Origin: CAVVDT01 sp963747005
GTDB lineage: Bacteria; Pseudomonadota; Alphaproteobacteria; Rhizobiales; Aestuariivirgaceae
DNA length: 64,000 nt
Assembly (NCBI GenBank): GCA_963747005.1
Contig: CAVVDT010000015.1
Span: 310,001-374,000, forward strand
Reading direction: 5' to 3'
In this document: piece after piece, positions 44,495 through 53,450 of the stretch
Position numbering within the stretch: position 1 is the stretch's first letter
Layout of the letters: every line of letters begins with the position of its first letter
Notes under the pieces: model-generated
The model's database searches: none
What the model saw: the letters and a program-made list of their open reading frames with translations, nothing else
Told to the model about the DNA's origin: nothing
Program-made: the position numbers and the translations under genes

Positions 44495-45199
44495 TCAGCA
44501 ACCGAGTTGGCAGGCCAGATCGATGAAGTCGCCAGCGACGATATCGGCATTGGCGGGCGATATGTCGGTTTCGCCATCGGGCCCGTGTTCCAGCGGGCGG
44601 GCAACGAAGGCGGTCTTGAGGCCCAGCGCCCCCGCCGCCGCGAGGTCGCCGACATGGGCGGCGACCATCATGCAGCGCGCAGGCGGCAGATCGAGGGCGG
44701 CCGCCGAAGCCAGATAGACTTGCGCGTCGGGCTTGTAGGTATGGGCGATTTCCGCCCCGAGGACGGTGTCCCAGGGCAGCCCGGCGTATCTGGCGATATC
44801 CACCATCAGACGGATATGCCCGTTGGAGACCGGCGCCACAACGTAACTTTTCTTAATGCGCGTGAGCCCTTCCACCGCGTCGGGCCAGGGATCGAGCCGG
44901 TGCCAGCATTGGGCCAGCGCCCGGCGGTCGTCCTCGCCCGGAACCGGCAGCCCAAGGGCCTCAAAGGCATCCGCCACATTTTCCGCATGCAACTGGTCGA
45001 GCTTGGTCCAGGCCCGGCGCCCGGTGCGCACTTCTTCCATGTAGGGGTCGTAGAAAGACCGCCAGGCGTCCGCCAGCCGGCCCCAGTCGGCCCTGAGGCC
45101 CTTGCCGGCGCCGTAGCGTTCAAGGTCGCGCGCCACCGATGTGCGCCAGTCGACGACGGTGCCGAAGACATCGAAGAACAAGGCGTCGACGTCGACCAT
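44495..45199 (-). CDS. Haloacid dehalogenase, type II
   Basis: A 234-aa HAD-superfamily protein. The nucleophile is in FFDVFGTVVDW, the (S)-2-haloacid dehalogenase type II signature. Further motifs are VAPVSNGHIRLMVDIARYAGLPWD (motif II serine), the lysine in TYKPDAQVY (motif III) and MVAAHVGDLAAA (motif IV). Hydrolysis of 2-haloacids is the family activity; here it may also act on other small acids. The start overlaps the aroC stop by one base (TGATG), so the two are coupled. Confidence 0.92.
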   Translation of the reverse strand: MVDVDALFFDVFGTVVDWRTSVARDLERYGAGKGLRADWGRLADAWRSFYDPYMEEVRTGRRAWTKLDQLHAENVADAFEALGLPVPGEDDRRALAQCWHRLDPWPDAVEGLTRIKKSYVVAPVSNGHIRLMVDIARYAGLPWDTVLGAEIAHTYKPDAQVYLASAAALDLPPARCMMVAAHVGDLAAAGALGLKTAFVARPLEHGPDGETDISPANADIVAGDFIDLACQLGC

Positions 45200-46293
45200 C
45201 AGCCGGCCTGTCCCGTCTGGCCGCGATGACGCAGGAAATGATCCGCCAGCACCAGCGCCATCATCGCCTCGCCCACCGGCACCGCCCGGATGCCGACGCA
45301 CGGGTCATGGCGGCCCTTGGTGACGATCTCGGTCTCCTCGCCCGTTGCCGTGATGGTGCGGCGCGGCGAGAGGATGGAGGAGGTGGGCTTGACGGCAAAC
45401 CGCACCACCACGTCCTGACCGGAGGAAATGCCGCCCAGGATGCCGCCGGCATGGTTGGAGAGAAATTTCGGGGCGTTGCCTTCCGTGCGGATTTCGTCGG
45501 CGTTTTCTTCGCCGCTGAGCGCCGCGGCGGCAAACCCCGCCCCGATTTCCACGCCCTTCACCGCATTGATGCTCATCATCGCCGAAGCCAGATCCTGGTC
45601 GAGCTTGCCGTAGATCGGCGCCCCCAATCCGGCGGGCACGCCCGAGGCCACCACTTCGATGACGGCCCCCACGGATGACCCTTTCTTGCGGATGTTGTCG
45701 AGATAATCCGCCCACATTTCAGCGGCCTCGGCGTCGGGGCAGTACAGCGGATTGCGCTCCACCTCCGCCCAGTCCCACCCGGCGCGATCAACCTTGTGTT
45801 TGCCCATCTGTACGACGCACCCGCGAATTTCGACGCCCGGAATGATCTTGCGCGCCACCGCCCCTGCCGCTACCCGCGAGGCCGTCTCGCGCGCCGAGGA
45901 ACGCCCGCCGCCGCGATAGTCGCGAAGTCCGTATTTCGCCATGTAGGTGAAGTCGGCATGGCCGGGGCGATATTTGTCGCGGATGTCGGCATAGTCCTTG
46001 GAGCGCTGGTCGACATTGTCGATCATCAGGCAGATGGGCGTGCCGGTGGTGACCGGTCCTTCCATGCGCTCATCGGCAAAGGTGCCCGACAGGATGCGTA
46101 CCGTATCGGGTTCGCGACGCTGCGTGGTGAAGCGCGACTGGCCGGGCCGGCGGCGGTCGAGATGGTGCTGGATGTCGGCTTCGGTGAGGGGGATGCCCGG
46201 CGGGCAGCCGTCGAGGACGCAGCCGATGGCCACGCCGTGGCTTTCGCCAAACGTCGTCATGCGCAGCATGTGGCCGAAAGTGTTGAAGGACAT
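45199..46293 (-). CDS. aroC: Chorismate synthase
   Basis: A 364-aa FMN-dependent enzyme, last step of the shikimate pathway (5-enolpyruvylshikimate-3-phosphate to chorismate). Signatures GHMLRMTTFGESHG, DRRRPGQSRFTTQRRE, YRGGGRSSARETASRVAAGA and NHAGGILGGISSGQ are complete. Start ATG 46293 (MSFNTFGHML); the longer open frame is antisense to its neighbour. It is followed by the HAD gene with a one-base overlap. The histidine phosphatase lies upstream, separated by about 40 bases. Confidence 0.96.
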   Translation of the reverse strand: MSFNTFGHMLRMTTFGESHGVAIGCVLDGCPPGIPLTEADIQHHLDRRRPGQSRFTTQRREPDTVRILSGTFADERMEGPVTTGTPICLMIDNVDQRSKDYADIRDKYRPGHADFTYMAKYGLRDYRGGGRSSARETASRVAAGAVARKIIPGVEIRGCVVQMGKHKVDRAGWDWAEVERNPLYCPDAEAAEMWADYLDNIRKKGSSVGAVIEVVASGVPAGLGAPIYGKLDQDLASAMMSINAVKGVEIGAGFAAAALSGEENADEIRTEGNAPKFLSNHAGGILGGISSGQDVVVRFAVKPTSSILSPRRTITATGEETEIVTKGRHDPCVGIRAVPVGEAMMALVLADHFLRHRGQTGQAG

Positions 46294-46333
46294 GGGCGGC
46301 GTCCAGGCGGAATGAAACGGGCTGGTGAAGCTA

Positions 46334-46948
46334 TTACGTGTCCCCGCCCCGCGCGTCAAACCAATCGAGCCCGCCGCCTGCGATGCGGAAAAACCGGTCC
46401 TGCGGCACCTTGAGCTGCACGATCTCGCGTTTGGGAAGATCGAAGACGAGGCCGCGCAGGATGCGGCTGATGCCGCCATGGGCGACAACGATGGCGGGCC
46501 CATCGAGGCTCGCCAGCCACTCGCCGACCCGCCGGCGGCCATCGTCGTAGCTCTCGCCGCCGGCCGGGCGCCAGTCGTGATAGTGCTCCGGATCGACCTC
46601 AGGCCTTACGCCGAGCGCATGTATGTCGGCCCACGCCGACCCCTCGACTTCGCCGAACGACAATTCCCGCAACCGGTCGTCCATCTGCACGACATCCTCG
46701 CCAAGACCATAGGCATCGAGCACCGCCGCCATGGTCTGGCGGGCGCGGGCGAGGGGGCTTGAAATGAACCCGAACGCGGCCGGCGAGGGGAGGATTTCCG
46801 CCAGTTTTTCAGCCATCCGGCGGGCCTGCTCGCGCCCCGTCGGGTTGAGCGGAATGTCCGTCTGGCCCTGGATGCGGCGCTCGTGGTTCCAGTCGGTCTC
46901 GCCGTGCCGGAGAAGATAGATCGGCGGCAGTCGCGATGGATCAATCAC
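46334..46948 (-). CDS. Histidine phosphatase family protein
   Basis: A protein of about 204 aa with the phosphohistidine motif RHGETDWN and the second catalytic His in VVAHGGISRIL; an acidic ELSFGEVEG segment supplies the proton donor. This is the phosphoglycerate-mutase-like branch 1. Substrate could be sugar phosphates or a cofactor precursor such as alpha-ribazole phosphate. I choose the GTG at 46948, overlapping the fabI stop by 8 nt; a TTG at 46966 would add six residues. It is probably translated with fabI. Confidence 0.9.
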   Translation of the reverse strand: MIDPSRLPPIYLLRHGETDWNHERRIQGQTDIPLNPTGREQARRMAEKLAEILPSPAAFGFISSPLARARQTMAAVLDAYGLGEDVVQMDDRLRELSFGEVEGSAWADIHALGVRPEVDPEHYHDWRPAGGESYDDGRRRVGEWLASLDGPAIVVAHGGISRILRGLVFDLPKREIVQLKVPQDRFFRIAGGGLDWFDARGGDT

Positions 46949-47765
46949 CGTTGCCAACGGTCGCAATATCGGGAGCGGCCGGATTCTTCATGCCGACAAT
47001 ATGGTAGCCCGCGTCCACATGCAGGATTTCCCCGGTCACCCCGCGCCCCAGGTCAGAGAGCAGATAGAGCCCGGTATCGCCGACCTCGTCGGTGGTAACG
47101 GTGCGCCGCAGGGGCGAATTCAGTTCGTTCCACTTGAGGATGTAGCGGAAATCGCCGATGCCGGAGGCGGCCAGCGTCTTGATCGGTCCGGCCGAAATGG
47201 CGTTGACGCGGATGTTCTTCTCACCCAGATCGGCCGCCAGATAGCGCACCGAGGCCTCCAGCGCCGCCTTGGCGACGCCCATCACATTGTAGTGAGGCAT
47301 CCATTTTTCGGCGCCGTAATAGGTGAGAGTGACGAGCGATCCGCCTTCGTTCATCAGCTTTTCGGCCCGCTGCGCCACGGCGGTGAAGCTGTAGCAGGAG
47401 ATATAGAGGGTCTTGTGGAAGTTATCCGCCGTGGTGTCGACATAGCGTCCATCGAGCTGGTCCTTGTCGGAAAAGGCGATGGCATGCACGACGAAGTCGA
47501 GCTTGCCCCAGGCCTTTTCCAGCGCCTCGAAAGTCGCATCGAGAGAGGCATCGTCGGTGACATCGCACGGCAGGACGATCTTTGAGCCGATGCTGGCGGC
47601 CAGCGGCTCAACCCGCTTCTTCAGCGCATCGCCCTGGAAGGTGAAGGCCAGTTCGGCGCCATGCCGGGCCAGCGACTGAGCGATGCCCCAGGCGATGGAG
47701 CGGTTGTTGGCCACGCCCATGATAAGCCCGCGCTTGCCGGCCATCAGCGGTCCGGGTTCGCTCAT
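46941..47765 (-). CDS. fabI: Enoyl-ACP reductase (NADH)
   Basis: A 274-aa enzyme for the last reduction in each fatty-acid elongation cycle. GKRGLIMGVANNRSIAWG is the FabI-type NAD(H) loop; the catalytic Tyr-x6-Lys pair is YNVMGVAK (Y159, K166), and SAGPIKTLAASGI follows. It is the triclosan-target FabI class. It is divergent from pdxH across a 180-bp gap that holds a perfect GCAATTTA-TAAATTGC dyad. A histidine phosphatase gene follows with a short overlap. Confidence 0.96.
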   Translation of the reverse strand: MSEPGPLMAGKRGLIMGVANNRSIAWGIAQSLARHGAELAFTFQGDALKKRVEPLAASIGSKIVLPCDVTDDASLDATFEALEKAWGKLDFVVHAIAFSDKDQLDGRYVDTTADNFHKTLYISCYSFTAVAQRAEKLMNEGGSLVTLTYYGAEKWMPHYNVMGVAKAALEASVRYLAADLGEKNIRVNAISAGPIKTLAASGIGDFRYILKWNELNSPLRRTVTTDEVGDTGLYLLSDLGRGVTGEILHVDAGYHIVGMKNPAAPDIATVGNGD

Positions 47766-47817
47766 GATGTTCCTCTCGATATCTCGAATTCGGCATTGAT
47801 GCCCGCTCGGGCGGGGT

Positions 47818-47835
47818 GCAATTTACATAAATTGC
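47818..47835. promoter_or_regulatory. Dyad GCAATTTA-N2-TAAATTGC between fabI and pdxH
   Basis: An 18-bp palindrome with perfect 8-bp arms, 53 bases upstream of the fabI ATG in the fabI-pdxH gap. On the fabI strand it overlaps a weak -10-like hexamer, so an operator role is plausible; the cognate regulator is unknown. Confidence 0.45.
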
Positions 47836-47945
47836 CCGTCCGGTCCACCACAAAGCGGCAAATGCGGTCTTGGGGGGCGTGGTACAATCGCGGTTGATCG
47901 CTTATGTAAGGCCGAGAATTTCCATAGAGTTCGCCGTCCAGCCCC

Positions 47946-48584
47946 ATGTCCAATGTCATCGATACGCTTTCCGTCATCACCGCGGCTTCCGGTTTTACCG
48001 AGCGCGACGATCCCTTTGCGCTGTTCGGTGAATGGATGGCCGATGCGGATAGGTCCGAGCCCAACGATCCCAACGGCGTGTGCCTGGCAACCGTCGATGC
48101 CGACGGCCTGCCCGATGCCCGCATGGTCCTCCTGAAAGGCTTCGATGAGAAGGGTTTTGTCTTCTACACCAACTACGAAAGCGCCAAGGGCCGCGAGATC
48201 CTGCAGAACCCCAAGGCCGCCCTGTGTTTCCATTGGAAGTCGCTGCGCCGTCAGGTGAGGGTGCGCGGGCCCGTGGAACAGGTCACTAGCGAGGAGGCGG
48301 ATCAGTATTTTGCCTCGCGCCATCGCGAAAGCCGCATCGGTGCCTGGGCCTCGCAGCAGTCGCGCCCGCTCGAAAGCCGTTTTGCCTTGGAAAAGGCGGT
48401 GGCGAAATTTGCCGCGCGCTATGCCATCGGCGAGGTGCCCCGCCCGCCCTACTGGTCGGGCTTTCGCATCCGGCCCGTCGCCATGGAATTCTGGCACGAC
48501 CGGCCGTTCCGGCTGCACGACCGCGTGCGGTTTTTTCGCAAGACACCCGAAGGTCCGTGGTCCAAGGTGCGTCTTTATCCCTGA
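47946..48584 (+). CDS. pdxH: Pyridoxamine 5'-phosphate oxidase
   Basis: A 212-aa FMN oxidase making pyridoxal 5'-phosphate from pyridoxamine or pyridoxine 5'-phosphate. RMVLLKGFDEKGFVFYTNYESAKG is the FMN/phosphate-binding region; FHWKSLRRQVRVRG and ASQQSRPLESR are conserved, and the C-terminal dimerisation segment RPPYWSGFRIRPVAMEFWHDRPFRLHDR is complete. It is divergent from fabI. The SDR gene starts 11 bases after its stop. Several PLP enzymes (metC, two aminotransferases) sit downstream. Confidence 0.96.
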   Translation: MSNVIDTLSVITAASGFTERDDPFALFGEWMADADRSEPNDPNGVCLATVDADGLPDARMVLLKGFDEKGFVFYTNYESAKGREILQNPKAALCFHWKSLRRQVRVRGPVEQVTSEEADQYFASRHRESRIGAWASQQSRPLESRFALEKAVAKFAARYAIGEVPRPPYWSGFRIRPVAMEFWHDRPFRLHDRVRFFRKTPEGPWSKVRLYP

Positions 48585-48595
48585 AAGTCGAAGCC

Positions 48596-49351
48596 ATGAA
48601 CCAGACACCAGAAGCTGAGCGCAAGACGCTCCTGTTGACCGGCGCCTCGCGCGGCATCGGCCATGCCACGGTGAAGCGTTTTTCCACCGCCGGCTGGCGC
48701 GTCATCACCTGCTCACGCCATCCCTTCCCCGAGGATTGCCCGTGGGAGGCCGGGCCCGATGACCATATCCAGGTCGATCTGGCCGACATCGCCGACGTCG
48801 AGCGCGCCATTGGCGAGATCGGAGCGCGGCTGAAGGCGCAGGGCGGCCGCCTGCATGCCCTGGTCAACAATGCCGCTGTCTCCCCCAAGCTGCCCGGCGG
48901 CGGGCGCATGAACACGCTGGAGACCGCGGTTGGCGACTGGAAGACCATCTTCCAGGTGAATTTCTATGCCCCCATCATGCTGGCCCGCGGCCTCATCGAG
49001 CAACTGAAGGCCGCCAAGGGCTCGGTGGTGAACGTCACTTCCATCGCCGGCTCCAGCGTTCACCCCTTCGCCGGTTCGGCCTATGCCACCTCCAAGGCGG
49101 CGCTCGCCTCCCTCACTCGCGAGATGGCCGCCGACTTCGGCCCCTTCGGCATCCGGGTGAACGCCATCTCGCCGGGCGAGATCGAAACTTCCATCCTGTC
49201 CCCGGGCACCGAAAAGATCATTCCCCATATCCCCTTGCGCCGCCTCGGCCAGCCTGAGGAAGTGGCCAAAGCCATCTATTTCCTGTGCACCGATGCCTCC
49301 AGCTACGTGAGCGGCGCTGAACTGCACATCAACGGCGGCCAGCATGTCTGA
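48596..49351 (+). CDS. SDR family oxidoreductase
   Basis: A 251-aa classical short-chain dehydrogenase. LTGASRGIGHATVKRF is the cofactor loop, VNNAAVSPK the NNAG motif, S in NVTSIAGSS and Y-x3-K in AYATSKAALASLTR the catalytic residues, and VNAISPGEIETSIL the C-terminal segment. Substrate is unknown. ATG 48596 (MNQTPEAERK) follows the pdxH stop closely; a longer frame from 48557 would overlap pdxH. Its stop overlaps the metC start by 8 nt. Confidence 0.92.
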   Translation: MNQTPEAERKTLLLTGASRGIGHATVKRFSTAGWRVITCSRHPFPEDCPWEAGPDDHIQVDLADIADVERAIGEIGARLKAQGGRLHALVNNAAVSPKLPGGGRMNTLETAVGDWKTIFQVNFYAPIMLARGLIEQLKAAKGSVVNVTSIAGSSVHPFAGSAYATSKAALASLTREMAADFGPFGIRVNAISPGEIETSILSPGTEKIIPHIPLRRLGQPEEVAKAIYFLCTDASSYVSGAELHINGGQHV

Positions 49352-50486
49352 CAACGACTTGCGGCCGGAGACCATCGCCGCCCACGCGCTGGAAGCTTTT
49401 GATCCGGCGACCGGGGCCGTGGTGCCCCCCTTGCATGCCTCCACCACCTTCGCCCGCGATGCCGATTATGGCCTTCGCATGCCCTCCAGCTACCAGCGCA
49501 ACGGCCACCCCACCCTGTGGCAGGCCGAACGCACCATTGCGGCGCTGGAAAAAGGCGCCGAGGCGCAACTGTTTTCCTCAGGCATGGCAGCGTTGGTGGC
49601 CCTCGTCGAGACGGTGCCTGAGGGCGCCCATGTGGTGATGCCGGAGATCGTCTATTACGGCACCCGCGACTGGCTGAAACGCCAGGAGATGAAGGGCCGC
49701 CTGACCGTTTCGATGTTCAAGGCGGGCGAGAAGGGCGGACTGCAACGCGCCATTGCCGCCGGGAAGACCGACCTGGTGTGGGTCGAAACCCCGTCCAATC
49801 CCACCTGGGACGTCATCGACATCGCCGAAGCCGCCCGCCTCGCCCATGCCGCCGGCGCCATCCTGGCGGTGGATTCGACCGCTGCCGGCGCCGTCACCAC
49901 TCACCCGCTGGCGCTCGGGGCCGATATCGTCTTCCATTCCGCCACCAAATATCTCAACGGCCATTCCGATGTGTTGGCGGGGGTGCTGGTGACGGGTGAG
50001 ATCAACGACCGCTGGAACGCGGTGAAGGCCCTGCGCACCCAGTTGGGCGCCCCGCTCGCGCCGTTCGAGAGCTGGCTGTTGATCCGCGGCATGCGCACCC
50101 TTTTCGTGCGCTTTCGCCAGGCTTCGGCCAACGCCCTTGCCATCGCCCGCCATTTCGACGCCCATCCTGGCCTTGAGGCGGTGCTCTATCCGGGCCTGCA
50201 AGGCCATCCCGGCCACGCGATCGCCCGCCGCCAGATGACCGACGGGTTCGGCGGCATGATGTCGCTCATGGTGCGTGGCAATCTGGCCGAGACCACCGCC
50301 GTCCTCAAGCGCCTGAAGGTCTTCACCCCCGCCACTTCGCTGGGCGGGGTGGAATCGCTGATCGAGCACAGGAAGCTCATCGAGAGCCCCGACAGCCCGG
50401 TGCCCGACAATCTCTTGCGGATGTCGGTGGGCATCGAGGCGGTGGACGACCTGATCGCCGACCTCGAACAGGCGCTGGATGTTTAG
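49344..50486 (+). CDS. metC: Cystathionine beta-lyase-like PLP enzyme
   Basis: A 380-aa enzyme of the Cys/Met-metabolism PLP family. The PLP lysine is in HSATKYLNGHSDV (K202). VETPSNPTWDVIDI, AVDSTAAGAVTTHPL and the late SLGGVESLIEHR motif are those of cystathionine beta-lyases (cystathionine to homocysteine, pyruvate and ammonia); cystathionine gamma-synthase or lyase is less likely but not excluded. It overlaps the SDR gene by 8 nt. It ends 128 bp before the convergent aminotransferase gene; that gap shows no clear gene. Confidence 0.88.
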   Translation: MSDNDLRPETIAAHALEAFDPATGAVVPPLHASTTFARDADYGLRMPSSYQRNGHPTLWQAERTIAALEKGAEAQLFSSGMAALVALVETVPEGAHVVMPEIVYYGTRDWLKRQEMKGRLTVSMFKAGEKGGLQRAIAAGKTDLVWVETPSNPTWDVIDIAEAARLAHAAGAILAVDSTAAGAVTTHPLALGADIVFHSATKYLNGHSDVLAGVLVTGEINDRWNAVKALRTQLGAPLAPFESWLLIRGMRTLFVRFRQASANALAIARHFDAHPGLEAVLYPGLQGHPGHAIARRQMTDGFGGMMSLMVRGNLAETTAVLKRLKVFTPATSLGGVESLIEHRKLIESPDSPVPDNLLRMSVGIEAVDDLIADLEQALDV

Positions 50487-50614
50487 ATGGCGGTCCCGCC
50501 CTTCTGCGTCATGCGCGGGCTGTGACCCGCGCGTCCTTTGCAGCCATGCCCCGCAGCGAAAAGGATGGCCGGGTCAATGCCCGGCCACGACGAGTTCAAC
50601 GCTGAAGCAGGCCG

Positions 50615-52000
50615 TCAGGCCGCCCGCAAGCCTTCCTTCGTCACCCACGCCTCGGTCTGGTCGATGGCCTTTTCCACGATGTCGAACATCTCGTGGGTCT
50701 CGGCCTCGGTGATGACGAGCGGCGGGCACAAGGCAACCGCATCGCCCATGGCGCGGTTGATGAGCCCGAGGTCCTGCAGGAACTGCACGCAGGTCGGCCC
50801 CACCGCCTTTTTGGGATCGAAGGCACGCTTGGTCTTCTTGTCGGCCACCAGCTCGATGGCGCCCATCAGCCCCATGGAGCGCACCTCGCCCACCAGCGGG
50901 TGATCCCTGAGGCGTGCCATGCGCTCGGCAAACGTGGTGGCGACGCTCCTCACATGACCGATGATGTTGGTGCGCTCGTAGATCTCGATCGCCTTCAGCG
51001 CCACCGCGCACCCGACCGGATGGGCGGTGTAGGTATAGCCGTGGCCGAAGACGCCGATCTTGCGGCTTTCATCCAGCATTGCCTGGTAGAGGTCTTCCTC
51101 GATGGAAATGGCGCTCATCGGGAAATAGGCCGAGGTGATCGCCTTGGCCATGGAGACCGAAGTGGGCTTGAGGCCGAGCGACTGGGCACCGAACCAGTTG
51201 CCGGTACGCCCAAAGCCGCAGATCACTTCATCGGAAATGAAGCGCACGTCGTATTTCGAAAGTACCTCGTTGATCTTGGGGAAATAGCTCATGGGCGGGA
51301 TGATCACCCCGCCCGCGCCCATGATCGGCTCGGCGATGAAGGCCGCGACCGTCTCCGGTCCCTCGCGCTGGATCATCTCGTCGAGATCGTTCGCCATGCG
51401 GGTGGCGAATTCATCCTCGCTCTCGCCCGCCTCGCCATAGCGGTAGTAGTGCGGGCACGAGGTATGCAGGATGTTCTTGATCGGCAGGTCGAAGTCGGTG
51501 TGGACCGCCGGCAGGCCGGTGAGCGAACCGGATGCGATGGTCACCCCGTGATAGCCCTTCATGCGCGAGATGATTTTCTTCTTTTCCGGCTTGCCCCTGG
51601 CGTTGTTGTAGTACCAGGTGAGCTTGATCTGCATGTCGTTGGCTTCCGAGCCGGAAGCGCCGAACAGGATCTTGGAGGCCTCGCAGGGCACGATCTCCTT
51701 CAGCTTTTCCGAAAGCTCGATGACCAGGTCGTGCGACTTGCCGCCGAACACGCTGGTGAACGACAGCCGCCGCATGGCCCCGGCGGCGGCCTCCACCAGT
51801 TCCTCGTTGCCATAGCCCAACGCCGTGCACCAAAGCCCCGCCAGCCCCTCGATATAGCGCTTGCCGTCAGGGTCGTAGAGATAGATGCCCTTGCCGTGCT
51901 CGATGATGAGCGGGCCGGTCTCGCGAAACTTGGCGAGGTTGGTATAGGGATGGATCACCGTCTCGATGTCGCGGACGGCCATGTTCGAAAGCTGGACCAT
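50615..52000 (-). CDS. Class III (omega) aminotransferase
   Basis: A 461-aa fold-type I, subgroup III aminotransferase. GASGSEANDMQIKLTWYYNN is the PLP-phosphate region, ISDEVICGFGRTG the Asp motif binding the pyridine nitrogen, and the Schiff-base lysine is in SMAKAITSAYFPMSA. The sequence resembles the omega-amino acid:pyruvate and putrescine:pyruvate (SpuC-like) groups. It lies 27 bases downstream of a second class III aminotransferase on the same strand, so the two probably work on related amine substrates. Confidence 0.92.
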   Translation of the reverse strand: MVQLSNMAVRDIETVIHPYTNLAKFRETGPLIIEHGKGIYLYDPDGKRYIEGLAGLWCTALGYGNEELVEAAAGAMRRLSFTSVFGGKSHDLVIELSEKLKEIVPCEASKILFGASGSEANDMQIKLTWYYNNARGKPEKKKIISRMKGYHGVTIASGSLTGLPAVHTDFDLPIKNILHTSCPHYYRYGEAGESEDEFATRMANDLDEMIQREGPETVAAFIAEPIMGAGGVIIPPMSYFPKINEVLSKYDVRFISDEVICGFGRTGNWFGAQSLGLKPTSVSMAKAITSAYFPMSAISIEEDLYQAMLDESRKIGVFGHGYTYTAHPVGCAVALKAIEIYERTNIIGHVRSVATTFAERMARLRDHPLVGEVRSMGLMGAIELVADKKTKRAFDPKKAVGPTCVQFLQDLGLINRAMGDAVALCPPLVITEAETHEMFDIVEKAIDQTEAWVTKEGLRAA

Positions 52001-52027
52001 GCTGGTCTCCTTGGAGTTACTTCGCTG

Positions 52028-53329
52028 TCAGTTCCCTAAAAGGGCCTTCTCGAGGATGTCGAGGCCCTCATCGATCAGTTCCTTTGAAGCCGTCAACGGG
52101 CACAACAGCCTCACGGTGTCGCCGTAGACGCCGCAGGTGAGGATGAGGAGGCCGCGTTCCAGGCACTTTTGCGCCAGCGCCTTGGCGCCGGCCGCGTCCG
52201 GCTCGTTGCCGCCGTGCTGGGTGACGATCTCGAAGGCCAGCATCGCCCCCAGGCCACGGATGTCGCCCATCGGCATGCCTTTGCCCTTGGCCTTGATGGC
52301 CTCGAGCCGCGACCTGATCTGCTTGCCCTGGGCGACCGCCTTGTCCAGCAGCTTGTCGGCCTCGAAGGCCTCGATCACCCCCATGGCGGCGGCGCAGGCG
52401 ACCGCGTTGCCGGCATAGGTGCCGCCAAGCCCGCCCGGCTCGGGCGCATCCATGATCTTGGCGCGACCCACCACGCCGGACAGCGGAAAGCCGCCGGCCA
52501 GCGACTTTGCCACCGTCATCAGGTCGGGCTCGACGCCGTAATGCTCCATGGCGAAGAACTTGCCGGTGCGCCCGAAACCCGACTGGATTTCATCGGCGAT
52601 GAGGACGATGCCGTGCTCGTCGCAGATCCTGCGCAGGGCAACCATCAGTTCCTTCGGCGCCACATAGAAGCCGCCTTCGCCCTGCACCGGCTCGACGATG
52701 ATGGCCGCCACCTTGGAGGGCTCCACGTCGGCCTTGAAGATCCATTCGATGGCGTGCAGCGTGTCCTCCACCGTCACCCCCTTGTGGGCGACGGGGAACG
52801 GCACATGCCAGATGCCGGCCGGGAAGGGGCCGAATTTCACCTTGTAGGGCACCACCTTGCCGGTCAGCGCCATCGTCAGGAGGGTGCGGCCGTGAAAACC
52901 GCCCTGAAAGGCAATGACATCCGTTCGCCCGGTATGGGCGCGGGCGATCTTGATGGCGTTTTCCACCGCCTCGGCGCCGGTGGTCACCAGCACCGATTTC
53001 TTCTCGCCCGAGATCGGGGCGAGTTCGTTGAGCTTTTCCGACACGGCGACGAACGACTCGTAGGGCATCACCATGGCGCAGGTATGGGTCACCCGTTCGA
53101 GCTGCTCGTAGACCCGCTTCATCACCAGGGGGTGGCGATGGCCGGTGTTGACCACGGCGATGCCACCGCCGAAATCGATGTAGCGGTTGCCTTCGACATC
53201 CCAGATCTCGGCATTCTCGGCGCGCGCCGCCATGACGGGTGCGCCCATGCCGATGCCGCGCGCCACGGCCTTCGCCCGGCGGGCCACCAGGGCCGCGTTG
53301 CCACCCTTTATCGGTGCATTGACATTCAT
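52028..53329 (-). CDS. gabT: 4-aminobutyrate transaminase-like enzyme
   Basis: A 433-aa class III aminotransferase. WDVEGNRYIDFGGGIAVVNTGHRHP, TTGAEAVENAIKIAR, ADEIQSGFGRTG, the PLP lysine in TVAKSLAGGFPLSG and GGTYAGNAVACAAA all match the GabT/PuuE clade, which converts 4-aminobutyrate and 2-oxoglutarate to succinate semialdehyde and glutamate. Exact substrate (GABA or 5-aminovalerate) is inferred. ATG 53329 is the start; the open frame beyond it to 53797 is antisense to the amidase gene. Divergent from the amidase. Confidence 0.92.
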   Translation of the reverse strand: MNVNAPIKGGNAALVARRAKAVARGIGMGAPVMAARAENAEIWDVEGNRYIDFGGGIAVVNTGHRHPLVMKRVYEQLERVTHTCAMVMPYESFVAVSEKLNELAPISGEKKSVLVTTGAEAVENAIKIARAHTGRTDVIAFQGGFHGRTLLTMALTGKVVPYKVKFGPFPAGIWHVPFPVAHKGVTVEDTLHAIEWIFKADVEPSKVAAIIVEPVQGEGGFYVAPKELMVALRRICDEHGIVLIADEIQSGFGRTGKFFAMEHYGVEPDLMTVAKSLAGGFPLSGVVGRAKIMDAPEPGGLGGTYAGNAVACAAAMGVIEAFEADKLLDKAVAQGKQIRSRLEAIKAKGKGMPMGDIRGLGAMLAFEIVTQHGGNEPDAAGAKALAQKCLERGLLILTCGVYGDTVRLLCPLTASKELIDEGLDILEKALLGN

Positions 53330-53450
53330 GTTGGTTCCTCCGCAAAAAGGGATCGGGCAGACCCCTCGTGAAAGTGAGCGCTTTCTAGCTCCGTTGACGG
53401 TCATCCGGCAAATGGAATCGGGGGGTGTGCGACAAAGGAGGGGATGGACG

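Noticed and set aside
53330..53450. TTGACG-based promoter for the amidase in the divergent gap
   Set aside because: No acceptable -10 hexamer at normal spacing could be seen, so no promoter is called.
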